Shown: positions 42,333 through 51,638, numbered from the stretch's first letter. The stretch: DNA of 64,000 nucleotides from Vreelandella sp031769195 (GCF_031769195.1 NZ_JAVHNP010000002.1:62001-126000); one strand, 5' to 3'. Notes: generated by a model from the sequence alone, not told the origin. Made by a program: numbers and translations.

Positions 42333-44039
42333 ATGATGTTGACTGATCCTGCCAAGAAGTACCGCCCCTTTGTGGCCGTTGACCTGCCTGATCGCCAGTG
42401 GCCGAGCCAACGCATTGAGACACCGCCTATTTGGTGCAGCGTAGACTTGCGGGACGGCAACCAGTCGCTGATTGACCCCATGGATCAGGAGCGTAAGCAG
42501 CGGCTGTTCGACATGCTGTTGAACATTGGCTTTAAAGAAATCGAAGTGGGTTTTCCTTCGGCATCGCAAACCGATTTCGATTTTGTCCGCTCGCTCATTG
42601 AGCAAGATAAAATCCCGGACGATGTAACCATTCAAGTGCTGACCCAAGCGCGTCCGCACCTGATTGAGCGCACCTTTGAGGCTCTTAAAGGTGTCAAAAG
42701 CGCGATTGTTCACGTTTATAACGCCACCGACCCGATGTTTCGCCGAGTGGTGTTTAACGTCGATAAAACTGAGTGCATCCAAATCGCCGTCGATGCGACG
42801 GCGCAGATTCGTGATTTGATGGCGGCCAACCCGGAAACGAACTGGACCTTCCAGTACTCGCCGGAGCTATTTACTACCACGGAGATGGACTTCGCGGTGG
42901 AGATCGTTGAAGCGGTGATGGATACCTTTGGCCCCAGCGCTGACAACAAAATGATTGTTAACCTGCCCGCAACGGTCGAGGTGGCCACGCCCAACAACTA
43001 CGCCGATCAGATTGAGTGGTTCTGCCGCCATGTGAAAAAGCGCGATACGTTAATTGTGAGTGTGCACCCTCATAACGACCGTGGCACCGGCGTAGCGGCG
43101 GCCGAACTCACACTGATGGCGGGCGCAGATCGCGTGGAAGGCACGCTGTTTGGTAACGGCGAGCGCACCGGTAACGTGGATATCGTCACCTTGGCGATGA
43201 ATATGTATACCCAAGGGGTAAATCCCCAGCTCGATTTTTCCAATATCACTCCAATTATGCGCGAGGCGGAGTACTGCAATCAGCTGCCCGTGCATCCGCG
43301 CCACCCCTACGTGGGCGATTTAGTCTTTACTGCGTTCTCAGGCTCCCACCAGGATGCCATCAAGAAAGGCATGGCGGACCGCCGTGCTCACCCAGACGCG
43401 GTCTGGGATGTGCCTTATCTGCCCATCGACCCGTTGGATGTTGGTCGCAGCTACGAGGCGGTCATCCGCGTGAATAGCCAGTCTGGGAAGGGCGGTATCT
43501 CCTACTTGTTAGAGCAGGAGCACGGTATCGAGCTACCGCGCAGGCTCTCTATCGAGTTCAGCCAAGTGGTGCAGGAAGTGGCGGACCGCACGGGTAAAGA
43601 GATCACCTCTCAAATGATCTACCAAGCCTTTGCCGATGAGTATTTAGAGCAGCGCTCCCCGCTGGCGCTGGTGAACCACCGCCTCTCTTCTGAGCCGGAC
43701 AGCCCCAAAGTGACGTTGGAGGCGACGGTTAACATCAACGGCCAGCGGCAGACGCTTACAGGCGAGGGCAATGGACCGCTGGCAGCGTTTATTAAAGCGC
43801 TCGTGGCGAGCGGCCAAGATGTGGAGATTATCGACTACCACGAACACTCCCGCGGCCAAGGGGCGGATGCGGAAGCAATTGCTTATGTAGAAGTGCGTAT
43901 TGGTGGTAAGGCGGTGTTTGGTGTGGGTACCGATGAAAGCATCACCAGTGCCTCCATGAAAGGCGTACTGAGCGCCATTAATCGCCACCACTCGACGCAG
44001 CCAGCGGCGGCGAACGTCACGGCGGAGTCGTTGGGGTAA
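42333..44039 (+). CDS. leuA: 2-isopropylmalate synthase
   Basis: A 568-residue enzyme of the longer LeuA form (PRK03739-like). The barrel begins with WCSVDLRDGNQSLIDPM, contains HPHNDRGTGVAAAELTLMAGADRVEGTLFGNGERTGN with the metal-binding His residues, and ends with a LeuA dimer/regulatory domain from about residue 425. It condenses acetyl-CoA with 2-ketoisovalerate in leucine synthesis. AGGAG at 42321-42325 precedes ATG 42333 (a second ATG follows at 42336). The frame is open upstream through the channel gene, but that extension is not LeuA-like. The short gap suggests cotranscription with the channel. Confidence 0.95.
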   Translation: MMLTDPAKKYRPFVAVDLPDRQWPSQRIETPPIWCSVDLRDGNQSLIDPMDQERKQRLFDMLLNIGFKEIEVGFPSASQTDFDFVRSLIEQDKIPDDVTIQVLTQARPHLIERTFEALKGVKSAIVHVYNATDPMFRRVVFNVDKTECIQIAVDATAQIRDLMAANPETNWTFQYSPELFTTTEMDFAVEIVEAVMDTFGPSADNKMIVNLPATVEVATPNNYADQIEWFCRHVKKRDTLIVSVHPHNDRGTGVAAAELTLMAGADRVEGTLFGNGERTGNVDIVTLAMNMYTQGVNPQLDFSNITPIMREAEYCNQLPVHPRHPYVGDLVFTAFSGSHQDAIKKGMADRRAHPDAVWDVPYLPIDPLDVGRSYEAVIRVNSQSGKGGISYLLEQEHGIELPRRLSIEFSQVVQEVADRTGKEITSQMIYQAFADEYLEQRSPLALVNHRLSSEPDSPKVTLEATVNINGQRQTLTGEGNGPLAAFIKALVASGQDVEIIDYHEHSRGQGADAEAIAYVEVRIGGKAVFGVGTDESITSASMKGVLSAINRHHSTQPAAANVTAESLG

Positions 44040-45170
44040 ATGATACGCCGACCCTGGCAGCGTATCGCGCTAGTCGCCATTGTTATGGCCGCGCTGTTAA
44101 CGGTAACGGCCTCTCAAAAGCCGTTCGAAGAGACGTTGATACGTTTGGAAGTAGAGCGGGCGCTGCCCGCTCTTGAGCCCACGCTTCAACATGAATCCGC
44201 CGAACTCAACGCGCTTTTTCTCAACTACGCAGCAGACCCAGCGCTGTGGATGAGCGCCTCGCTGGCGATAGGTCGCCATGGCGATATCGCCCGCAGCACG
44301 CTGCTCGACTATGGGTTGTCGCCGCATTTTCAGGAAGTACTGGTGCGCTTTGGTGCCGATGCAGTGCTGCCAATCAGCTATTTCCGCGATCACGACATTG
44401 CCACACTGCGCGCTCAGTACTGGATTGGCGAGCGCTACGAGCAGGTGAGCCGCTGGTGGAGTGATGAACCCGAAATCGAGACCGTCATGGCAGCCTTGAC
44501 GCCTCATCGTCGTGGCCAGATGGGCATTGCGCTATTGAAGGCTAACGGCCACGGATTACTCCATCAATTTGTGGTGGGCGATGAAGGTAACGTTGAGTGG
44601 CTGCAAGGCGAGCGGCTGGTGTCTGGGGTCGGTGATTTTTTCACCAGTGGCCTGCGTGATTTAGAAAGCCAGTGGCGGCGGGGCGAGGCGATAGGTGCAA
44701 GCGATCTAGGCTGGGCGGGTGTTGATCTGCTGGTCATGGCCAGTACCGTTAAGGTATTGCGGGCAGGAAGAGCCGCTCGTACTGCGCGTGTTGGGGGTGT
44801 TGAAGCGCAGACCACTCGCGCTAGCGTACGCCAAGGCATAGTGGCCACGGGCGGCCGTTTCGTCACGTTGCCGCGTATGGCGAAGGTTGCCGCGGTCGCG
44901 AGCACTGCCTATGTGGTGATTCGCCATCCGAGCTTGGTCAGTGCGTTAGGTGCCAACCTGTCTCAGTGGCTAGGCTGGCCCACTTGGCTCGGACAATTTC
45001 TGATGTGGCTGATCGTACTTCTTCCCGTGTTGATCATTGCCCGGTTTGTTTACCGCTGGCTACTCACGCCGCTTTTGTGGCTGTTGTTGCCATTGTTGAG
45101 AGTGTGTTTTAAGGCCGCTAATCGTTCGATTATGGAACACGCTAACGAGCAGAAGAAAGAGCTTGGGTAG
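44040..45170 (+). CDS. Membrane protein of unknown function
   Basis: A 376-residue protein starting on the base after the leuA stop. An N-terminal hydrophobic stretch (about 9-25) is a signal anchor or signal peptide. The soluble part (about 30-220) is rich in Leu and charged residues without known motifs. Further hydrophobic segments lie at about 222-236, 281-295 and 318-360, the last consisting of two helices rich in Leu and Trp. The C-terminus is basic. No family is recognised. Placement suggests translation after leuA, but no functional link to leucine synthesis is evident. Confidence 0.75.
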   Translation: MIRRPWQRIALVAIVMAALLTVTASQKPFEETLIRLEVERALPALEPTLQHESAELNALFLNYAADPALWMSASLAIGRHGDIARSTLLDYGLSPHFQEVLVRFGADAVLPISYFRDHDIATLRAQYWIGERYEQVSRWWSDEPEIETVMAALTPHRRGQMGIALLKANGHGLLHQFVVGDEGNVEWLQGERLVSGVGDFFTSGLRDLESQWRRGEAIGASDLGWAGVDLLVMASTVKVLRAGRAARTARVGGVEAQTTRASVRQGIVATGGRFVTLPRMAKVAAVASTAYVVIRHPSLVSALGANLSQWLGWPTWLGQFLMWLIVLLPVLIIARFVYRWLLTPLLWLLLPLLRVCFKAANRSIMEHANEQKKELG

Positions 45171-45173
45171 TCA

Positions 45174-45205
45174 GCCCATGTGTCTATAAAACCTTACACA
45201 TGGGC
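45174..45205 (+). terminator. Hairpin after the leuA-linked membrane protein gene
   Basis: GCCCATGTGT and ACACATGGGC form a 10-bp perfect stem with a 12-base AT-rich loop a few bases past the stop. No long T-run follows. Confidence 0.55.
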
Positions 45206-45306
45206 CTTGTGTATCAATGTGATAGGTAGTGCTTGCCTAAAAGTCGCCGTGGCGGTGTGTGATTTCGCTAGCGATATTGTTATGTCACATTAACGCATAT
45301 AAAGCT

Positions 45307-46329
45307 TCACAAAGGCGTCTTACTGGCCTTGCCAGGCACTTCCCTCACCAGTCGGGGCATCAAGAAGCCGGGTAAGTGCTCCAGCAGCTGCGTTACCAGT
45401 GCTTTTGCCTCCTGATCCGGCACATCAAAATGGGCAGCTCCTTGTACGGGGTCAAACACATGCAGGTAGTAAGGCAATATGCCCGCTTCAAATAGCCGTT
45501 CCGAGAGGGCTGCGAGGGTCGTCACGTTGTCGTTAATCCCCTTCAACAAGACGCTCTGATTAAGCAGCGTCACGCCCGCCTGTTTTAGCCGCGCACAGGC
45601 GTCTACGACCGCTTGGTCGATTTCATTGGCGTGATTAATATGCAGCACCATAACGGTTTGCAGGCGCGTTGCACTTAGCCACGCCAGCAGGGCATCATCC
45701 ACGCGATCCGGAATGACCACCGGCAGGCGGGTATGAATGCGCAGTCGCTTCAGATGCGGAATACTCGCTAGCTGCTCGGTCAGCCAGGCCAGCTGTCGGT
45801 CGCTGGCGGCAAGCGGGTCGCCGCCGGAGAGAATCGCTTCATGGATAGAGGTATCTTGGCGAATATACGCCAGAGCTTCTTGCCACTGAGCCCGGGAGGG
45901 GGAGTGTTCGCTGTAGGGGAAGTGGCGACGAAAGCAGTAGCGGCAATTAATGGCGCAGGCAGGGCTAGCGATGAGCAGCACCCGGTTGGCGTATTTATGG
46001 ATTAGCCCTTTGACGGGGCGGTGGTCCGCTTCTTCTAATGGGTCGGTGACATAGCCTGGCGAGGCCAGTGTCTCATCGTCTACGGGCAGCACTTGACGCA
46101 GCAGCGGGTCATTGGGGTCGTTGGGCTGAATGCGGGCAAGGTAAGCGTCGGGCACGCAAATATCGAACAGGCGATGTCCTGCTTGCGCGCCGGGCAGCCA
46201 CTGGGGGCTTAGTCCCAGGCGTTGGCAAAGCGTATTGGGGTCACGAATCGCATGAGAAAGCTGCTGCTGCCAGGAGGTCGAAACCTGGGCATGTGCATGG
46301 TGACCCGCGATAATGATGTTCTCCTGCAA
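45307..46329 (-). CDS. epmB: EF-P beta-lysylation protein EpmB (radical SAM lysine 2,3-aminomutase)
   Basis: A 340-residue radical SAM enzyme (E. coli EpmB 342). The iron-sulfur motif is CAINCRYC, followed by RRHFPYSEH, SGGDPLAASD, RIHTRLPVVIP and the PLP-site region YYLHVFDPVQGAAHF. It isomerises (S)-alpha-lysine to (R)-beta-lysine for attachment to EF-P. The TTG start at 46329 has AGGAGG five bases upstream and gives the family length; the longer frame from 46455 would overlap the efp promoter. It is divergent from efp, its protein target. Confidence 0.94.
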   Translation of the reverse strand: MQENIIIAGHHAHAQVSTSWQQQLSHAIRDPNTLCQRLGLSPQWLPGAQAGHRLFDICVPDAYLARIQPNDPNDPLLRQVLPVDDETLASPGYVTDPLEEADHRPVKGLIHKYANRVLLIASPACAINCRYCFRRHFPYSEHSPSRAQWQEALAYIRQDTSIHEAILSGGDPLAASDRQLAWLTEQLASIPHLKRLRIHTRLPVVIPDRVDDALLAWLSATRLQTVMVLHINHANEIDQAVVDACARLKQAGVTLLNQSVLLKGINDNVTTLAALSERLFEAGILPYYLHVFDPVQGAAHFDVPDQEAKALVTQLLEHLPGFLMPRLVREVPGKASKTPL

Positions 46330-46466
46330 AAAGCCCTCCTTCGGGTTATCATGCGCGCACTTAGCGGCGTTGCTATTCGCAATGACGCAACTGACGGTGA
46401 CGTAAGTAGCTGGCGGATTGCCGCACGTACGACATAGACAATTGAAACAGACCATTGAGAGGCATT

Positions 46467-47033
46467 ATGGCGAACTATTCTACCAACGAATTCAAAGCAG
46501 GTTTGAAAGTAATGCTCGACGGCGACCCCTGTTCGATCGTTGAGAATGAACTGGTCAAGCCGGGCAAGGGCCAGGCGTTCAACCGCGTAAAGCTGCGTAA
46601 CCTGATGACCGGTCGTGTGGGCGAGAAAACGTTCAAATCGGGCGATTCGCTGGAAGGCGCTGACGTTATGGACCTGGAAATGGAGTACCTCTACACCGAC
46701 GGTGATATGTGGCACTTCATGAAGACCGATGGTTCGTTTGAGCAGTATGCCGTCGAGAAAAAAGCGCTGGGTGATACCATCAAGTGGCTGAAAGAGCAGG
46801 TGCCTTACGTGTTGACCCTTTGGAACGATAAGGCGATTTCTGTAACCCCGCCTAACTTTATCGAACTGGAAGTGGTGGAAACGGATCCTGGCCTGAAAGG
46901 CGATACGGCGCAAGGTGGTTCTAAGCCTGCTACGTTGTCTTCTGGCGCGGTGGTGCGTGTGCCGCTCTTCATTAACCAAGGTGAAGTGTTGAAAATCGAC
47001 ACCCGCTCTGGCGAGTACGTATCACGCGCCTAA
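46467..47033 (+). CDS. efp: Elongation factor P
   Basis: A 188-residue EF-P, exactly the E. coli length. The modified lysine is K34 in VKPGKGQAF, and the three beta-barrel domains are complete, ending RSGEYVSRA. EF-P rescues ribosomes stalled at polyproline. The Lys34 (PGKGQ) context, together with epmB and epmA on both sides, means beta-lysylation rather than rhamnosylation. ATG 46467 is preceded by GAGAGG; a 13-bp hairpin follows the gene. Confidence 0.98.
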   Translation: MANYSTNEFKAGLKVMLDGDPCSIVENELVKPGKGQAFNRVKLRNLMTGRVGEKTFKSGDSLEGADVMDLEMEYLYTDGDMWHFMKTDGSFEQYAVEKKALGDTIKWLKEQVPYVLTLWNDKAISVTPPNFIELEVVETDPGLKGDTAQGGSKPATLSSGAVVRVPLFINQGEVLKIDTRSGEYVSRA

Positions 47034-47060
47034 TCATACGCTGATATCAGCATTTTATTC

Positions 47061-47093
47061 ATAAAGCCACGCGATACTGACGCGTGGCTTTAT
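47061..47093 (+). terminator. Terminator-like hairpin between efp and epmA
   Basis: ATAAAGCCACGCG and CGCGTGGCTTTAT form a 13-bp perfect stem with a seven-base loop. The T-run is short, so some transcription into epmA is likely. Confidence 0.75.
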
Positions 47094-47111
47094 GCTGTAA
47101 GGGAGAAGGGA

Positions 47112-48092
47112 ATGACGGCTAACTGGCAGCCGACAGCATCGATGGAGACGCTGCGTGAGCGCGCGCGCCTGCTTGCCGCGGTGCGCGGTTTTTTTTCAGA
47201 GCGTGAGGTCTGGGAGGTGGAAACGCCCGTGTTAGGGCAGGGGGGCAGCACGGATGTGCATTTAGTCTCCCTGGCGGCACTGGCGCGCACCGATAAAGGG
47301 CAGCGCAAGCTCTGGCTGCAAACGTCCCCTGAGTTTCATATGAAGCGCCTATTGGCCGCAGGTAGCGGGCCGATTTTCCAACTGGCGCGCAGCTTTCGTG
47401 ATGGCGAGGTGGGGTCGCGACATAACATTGAGTTCACCATGCTGGAGTGGTATCAGCCGGGGTATACGCTGGCGCAGTTGGTGGAAGAAACCACCGCGTT
47501 AGTGATGCATGTGCTGCCGTTCTCGCCGGGGCCCGTGGTGCATTACCGTTATCGTGAGCTGTTTCATCGGCATTTGGAGGTGGACCCTTTTACGACCTCG
47601 CTGGATACTCTGCGCACGCTAGCCGCAGAGCGAGCCAATATGCCCGCGGGCGCTTTAGCCGATGATGGGCGCGATACCTGCTTGGATTTGCTGATGAGCT
47701 TGGTGATTGAGCCTCATTTAGGCCAACAGGAGCTGAGTGTGGTGGTGGATTACCCCGCCAGCCAGGCCGCGCTGGCGCGTCGCCATCAGGATGCCGATGG
47801 GGAGTGGGTGGCATCACGGTTTGAGCTCTATTTGAACGGCGTTGAGTTGGCGAACGGTTACGACGAGTTAACCGATGCCGAAGAGCAGCGGCGGCGATTT
47901 AATGATGATAATGAAGAGCGCCGACGTTTAGGTTTGCCCGCGGTGGATGTGGACGAGCATCTGCTGGCAGCGCTAACCCACGGCATGCCGGCAGCTTCGG
48001 GCGTGGCGCTCGGAATCGACCGGCTGATTCAGCAGGCGCTAAAAAAAGCACGCCTGGAAGACGTGCTTGCATTTTCAACACCTAATTGCTGA
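47112..48092 (+). CDS. epmA: EF-P lysine-tRNA-synthetase-like ligase
   Basis: A 326-residue class II aminoacyl-tRNA synthetase paralog without the anticodon-binding domain (E. coli EpmA 325). Class II motifs are visible as VETPVLGQGGSTDVH, RSFRDGEVGSRHNIEFTMLEWYQPG (motif 2) and SGVALGIDRL (motif 3). It attaches beta-lysine made by EpmB to Lys34 of EF-P. It begins 78 bases after efp, past a hairpin, with GGGAGAAGG before the ATG. The close neighbourhood of all three genes is consistent with joint regulation. Confidence 0.96.
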   Translation: MTANWQPTASMETLRERARLLAAVRGFFSEREVWEVETPVLGQGGSTDVHLVSLAALARTDKGQRKLWLQTSPEFHMKRLLAAGSGPIFQLARSFRDGEVGSRHNIEFTMLEWYQPGYTLAQLVEETTALVMHVLPFSPGPVVHYRYRELFHRHLEVDPFTTSLDTLRTLAAERANMPAGALADDGRDTCLDLLMSLVIEPHLGQQELSVVVDYPASQAALARRHQDADGEWVASRFELYLNGVELANGYDELTDAEEQRRRFNDDNEERRRLGLPAVDVDEHLLAALTHGMPAASGVALGIDRLIQQALKKARLEDVLAFSTPNC

Positions 48093-48120
48093 ACAGAAGG
48101 TTCGCTTGCCCCGAGCTGCT

Positions 48121-48963
48121 TTAGGACGTTGGAGTCGCCAAGGATTGGCCCATCTGAACGCTGGTGCCTAGCGCATAATTGTCAAACGTGACGGGGTTGG
48201 CAAAACACATTACTACGGTAGACCCGAGCTTAAAGCGGCCCATTTCAGCGCCTTTTTCCAGCACAATAGGCTCACCAAAGCGCATGCGCTGGGGGTGGCC
48301 CGAGAGAGGCGTGACTTGCCCTGACCACACGGTTTCAATGGCGGCGACAATCATGGCACCGACCAGCACCATGGCCATGGGGCCGTGCTCGGTATCAAAG
48401 ATGCACACTAAGCGTTCATTGCGGGCAAAAAGCCCGGGTACGTAGTTGGCCGTGGCCTGGTTGACCGAAAAGAGTCGCCCTGGAACGTAGATCATTTCCC
48501 GTAGCGTGCCGGTCAAAGGCATATGCACGCGGTGGTAGTCGCTTGGCGACAGATAGACCGTCGCGAAGCTGCCATTGAGAAATTCATCGGCCAGCGCTTT
48601 GTCGCCGCCCAGCAATGTTTCGGCAGAAAACGTATGCCCTTTAGCCTGCACCAATTTGCCCGCCGTGGTGAGGCGGCCAAACTGCGAAAGCGTGCCATCG
48701 GCGGGGCTCAGCAGGCCATCGCCTAGCGGGCGGGCATCGGCTTTTAGGGCGCGGGTGAAGAAGTCGTTGAACGTGGCGTAGGCGCTGGGGTCTGGCTCCA
48801 GCGCTTGGCTCATATCCACCTTGAAGCGCTTGATAAACGCGTTGATTAAGGTGTTTTTGACCCAGGGGTTGTCGCACTGGGCGAACTTACCCGTCAGCCG
48901 CGATAGCGCATGGTGCGGCAGCGGGTATTGAAGTAGTGAAAAGGCTTTTTGGGAAAGGGTCAC
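48121..48963 (-). CDS. psd: Phosphatidylserine decarboxylase proenzyme
   Basis: A 280-residue type I Psd. The self-cleavage site is LGST near the C-terminus (GRFKLGSTVVMCF); cleavage between Gly and Ser would create the pyruvoyl cofactor. Other family parts are DFFTRALKADARPLGDGLLSPADG, LSPSDYHRVHMPLTG and IYVPGRLFSVN. It converts phosphatidylserine to phosphatidylethanolamine at the inner membrane. The GTG start at 48963 lies 11 bases after the stop of the sulfurtransferase gene and matches the family N-terminus; a longer frame to 49014 overlaps that gene. Confidence 0.95.
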   Translation of the reverse strand: MTLSQKAFSLLQYPLPHHALSRLTGKFAQCDNPWVKNTLINAFIKRFKVDMSQALEPDPSAYATFNDFFTRALKADARPLGDGLLSPADGTLSQFGRLTTAGKLVQAKGHTFSAETLLGGDKALADEFLNGSFATVYLSPSDYHRVHMPLTGTLREMIYVPGRLFSVNQATANYVPGLFARNERLVCIFDTEHGPMAMVLVGAMIVAAIETVWSGQVTPLSGHPQRMRFGEPIVLEKGAEMGRFKLGSTVVMCFANPVTFDNYALGTSVQMGQSLATPTS

Positions 48964-48973
48964 AGTAATATCT

Positions 48974-49816
48974 TCATTTCTCGATGGGTGTATCGTCGCG
49001 GTTGCCCCATTCACCCCAGGAGCCCGCGTAGCCGCGCATATTAAAGCCTAGCGCCTTGCCGACCAGCCACGTAAAGCTGCTGCGGTGGTGGCTTTGGCAG
49101 TGGGTGGCAATTTCCATCTCGGGGGTCAGGCCAAGCGCGCCAAGTTCAGTCATCAGTTCCGCATAGTCGCGAATCCTCAACGCACGATGGCGATCCATGG
49201 CGTCCAGCCAATCCATATTAACGGCGCCAGGAATATGCCCAAGGTGCTTATTATTGCCACGCTCGCCGTCATACTCCGCTTTAGAGCGGGCATCCCAAAC
49301 AGCAAACTGCCTGTCGCTGAGCTTCTCTTTAATCTCATCGCAGGTAATCGCGGCGCTTGGGTTCAGAATGTCAGCGTGATACTCGCTAGGCGTGGGCGCG
49401 GTTAGCTCGGTGCTTTCTTCCATGCCCTCAGCGCGCCAAGCGTGAATGCCGCCGTTGAGGTAGGAGTAGCGGGTGTGGCCAATCAGCTCTAAGGTCCAGA
49501 GCAGTCGGGCTGCCCAGCCGCCGCCTTCATCGTCGTACGCCACCACATGAGTATCGCGGGTTAAGCCTAGCGCGCTAAATAGCTGCGAAAGAAACGCCGC
49601 CGAGGGTACGTCATTGGGGACTGGGCCCTCGCCACGCATTAAGTAGCGAAAATCTAAATAGATGGCGCCGGGCACGTGGCCTTGACGATAGCTATCGCCG
49701 TTCACGGGCACGTCAATAATCAGCAGCTGCGGGTCACCCAAGTGTGCTTTAAGCTGCTCTGGCTCGACAATTAACGGCAGTAGGTTGGTTTCTGATGAGT
49801 GGCTGGCAGTGCTCAT
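48974..49816 (-). CDS. rhdA: Thiosulfate sulfurtransferase, RhdA type
   Basis: A 280-residue tandem-rhodanese-domain protein. The active-site Cys240 lies in the loop CQSHHRSS, similar to CQTHHRS of Azotobacter vinelandii RhdA and unlike the CRKGVTA and CGSGVTA loops of bovine rhodanese and SseA. The N-terminal inactive domain (about 12-135) has VDVP-like and YLDF motifs. It transfers sulfane sulfur to an acceptor and is linked to iron-sulfur and redox metabolism. GGGAG precedes the ATG. It is upstream of psd in the same operon. Confidence 0.9.
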   Translation of the reverse strand: MSTASHSSETNLLPLIVEPEQLKAHLGDPQLLIIDVPVNGDSYRQGHVPGAIYLDFRYLMRGEGPVPNDVPSAAFLSQLFSALGLTRDTHVVAYDDEGGGWAARLLWTLELIGHTRYSYLNGGIHAWRAEGMEESTELTAPTPSEYHADILNPSAAITCDEIKEKLSDRQFAVWDARSKAEYDGERGNNKHLGHIPGAVNMDWLDAMDRHRALRIRDYAELMTELGALGLTPEMEIATHCQSHHRSSFTWLVGKALGFNMRGYAGSWGEWGNRDDTPIEK

Positions 49817-49887
49817 GTCCCGCTCCCTGTCCCTAGTTGGAAGACAACAGCAAATGCCGTGACGGCATTTAAACCGCTGTCGTTTGA

Positions 49888-50907
49888 TTACGTCGTTAAG
49901 CTATCGAGAATGCGTCGGTAGCTGGTAAAACGAGCAGGGTGAATCTTGCCTGCCTCTACGGCTTCGAGTAAAGCACAGCCCGGTTCATTACGGTGTCGGC
50001 AGTCACGAAAGCGGCAGTGGCCCAAATAGGGGTGAAACTCAATGAAGCCATCGGTCACTTCCTGCTCATCTAAGTGAATCAGACCAAATTCACGAATCCC
50101 AGGGGAGTCAATCAGCTCGCCGTTACTCACTTCGTCACTGCGCATGGCATAAAGGCGCGCGGTAGTCGTGGTGTGAGTGCCTTTGCGTGAGTCTTCCGAC
50201 AGCGCGCCAATGCGCAGGGTTTCATCTGGTAGCAGCAGGTCAATCAGCGATGATTTGCCCACGCCACTTTGGCCAACAAACACAGAAGTACGCCCCTCTA
50301 GCTGCTGGCGCAGCGCATCGAGCCCTTCGGGGTTGGCCGTGGTCGTCCGCACGACCGGGTAGCCGAGCGCACGATAGCGCTCAAGCAGTTGCCCCAGCTC
50401 GCCGCCATCTTCTGGCAGCAAGTCGGTTTTATTCAGCACCAGTACCGGCGCAATCCCGGTGGCTTCTGCGGCAACCAGATAACGGTCGATCAGATTAGGA
50501 TGAGGGGCAGGTTCAACGGCAAACACAATCAGCAGTTGATCGATATTGGCCGCCACAGGCTTAAGCTGGCCGCGTGGGTCGGGGCGCTTTAAAATGCTGT
50601 CGCGCTCTTCACGGGCAACCACCACGCCAGAGCCATCTTGCCCTGCACGCCAGATGACGCGGTCACCGGTGACCAAACCGTCTAGGTTGGCGCGCAGGTG
50701 GCAGCGTACGGGAGTGCCGTCGGCGTCGCGAACTTCCAGCGTGCGGCCAAAGTGGGCCATCACACGGCCCGGTTGTTCAGGGCCGTATTCTCCCGCAGAG
50801 AGCTTTTCGGCATCCTGCACGTCGCGCTTTTCAGCACGCTGGGCGCGTTCTGCTTGGATTTTTTCGACTCGCCACTGCTGCTGGCGACTTAATTTACGTT
50901 TGCTCAT
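49888..50907 (-). CDS. rsgA: Small ribosomal subunit biogenesis GTPase RsgA
   Basis: A 339-residue circularly permuted GTPase. An OB-fold N-terminal domain with a basic arm (SKRKLSRQQQWRVEKIQAER) is followed by G4 NKTD, G5, G1 GQSGVGKSS and G3 DSPG in permuted order, then a zinc domain with CRFRDCRHRNEPGC. It assists late 30S maturation. ATG 50907 with AGGTGG upstream is preferred over GTG 50913. It is divergent from orn, the common arrangement in gammaproteobacteria. Confidence 0.96.
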   Translation of the reverse strand: MSKRKLSRQQQWRVEKIQAERAQRAEKRDVQDAEKLSAGEYGPEQPGRVMAHFGRTLEVRDADGTPVRCHLRANLDGLVTGDRVIWRAGQDGSGVVVAREERDSILKRPDPRGQLKPVAANIDQLLIVFAVEPAPHPNLIDRYLVAAEATGIAPVLVLNKTDLLPEDGGELGQLLERYRALGYPVVRTTTANPEGLDALRQQLEGRTSVFVGQSGVGKSSLIDLLLPDETLRIGALSEDSRKGTHTTTTARLYAMRSDEVSNGELIDSPGIREFGLIHLDEQEVTDGFIEFHPYLGHCRFRDCRHRNEPGCALLEAVEAGKIHPARFTSYRRILDSLTT

Positions 50908-51053
50908 GACCACCTGATGCTCGGTACAATAGTGGCATTGTACCCACCTGGACGGCTTACTGTCCTGTATGGGGTGCGGGTTAGGGCAATATAAGCCACA
51001 CTTTTACTCAATTCGCCGTTTTAGCAGGCGATACTGGCCAAGGAATATATGTA

Positions 51054-51638
51054 ATGAGCGAGCAAAGCGGCGCACCGCGCAGTGACCTGTTGGTGTGGAT
51101 CGATTTAGAGATGACCGGCCTAGAGCCAGATAAAGAGCGCATTATTGAAGTGGCCACATTGATCACCGACGCGCAGCTGAACGTGGTGGCGGAAGGGCCC
51201 GTGATTGCCGTCAAACAGCCCGATAGCCTGCTGGCGGGTATGGACGACTGGAATCAGAAAACCCATGGCGAATCTGGGCTGGTGGCACGTGTAAAAGCTA
51301 GCACGGTGGAGACCCAGGAGGCCGAGCGCCAAACGCTCGATTTTCTTCGCCAGTATGTAGTGGCGGGGTCATCGCCCATGTGTGGTAACAGTATTCATCA
51401 GGACCGCCGCTTTTTAGAGCGTGAGATGCCCGAACTGTGGGCGTTTTTCCACTACCGTAATTTGGATGTGTCTACCCTGAAAGAGTTGGCGAAGCGCTGG
51501 AACCCTGGGGCGCTGGTGGGTTTCAAAAAGCAGAATGCCCACCTGGCCATGGACGACATCAAAGAGTCGATTGCTGAGCTTGCCCACTACCGCAACACGT
51601 TTTTGCGTTTAGAAGGCGGCAGTGACGAAGAGGAGTAG
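51054..51638 (+). CDS. orn: Oligoribonuclease
   Basis: A 194-residue DEDDh exonuclease. Motifs are WIDLEMTGL, CGNSIHQDRRF and the HLAMDDIKESI region with the catalytic His and Asp. It degrades two- to five-base RNA oligomers, including pGpG from cyclic-di-GMP turnover. The length is slightly greater than E. coli Orn (181) because of a short N-terminal extension and an acidic tail. AGGA lies before the ATG. It is convergent with queG after three bases. Confidence 0.97.
   Translation: MSEQSGAPRSDLLVWIDLEMTGLEPDKERIIEVATLITDAQLNVVAEGPVIAVKQPDSLLAGMDDWNQKTHGESGLVARVKASTVETQEAERQTLDFLRQYVVAGSSPMCGNSIHQDRRFLEREMPELWAFFHYRNLDVSTLKELAKRWNPGALVGFKKQNAHLAMDDIKESIAELAHYRNTFLRLEGGSDEEE

Noticed and set aside
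46383..46402. Three TGACG repeats between epmB and efp
   Set aside because: The spacing of 9 and 6 bases is irregular and the motif is short enough to occur by chance.
46209..46979. Minus-strand frame of 256 codons opposite efp
   Set aside because: efp is certain on the plus strand and the frame shows no known motif; it also covers the efp-epmB promoters.
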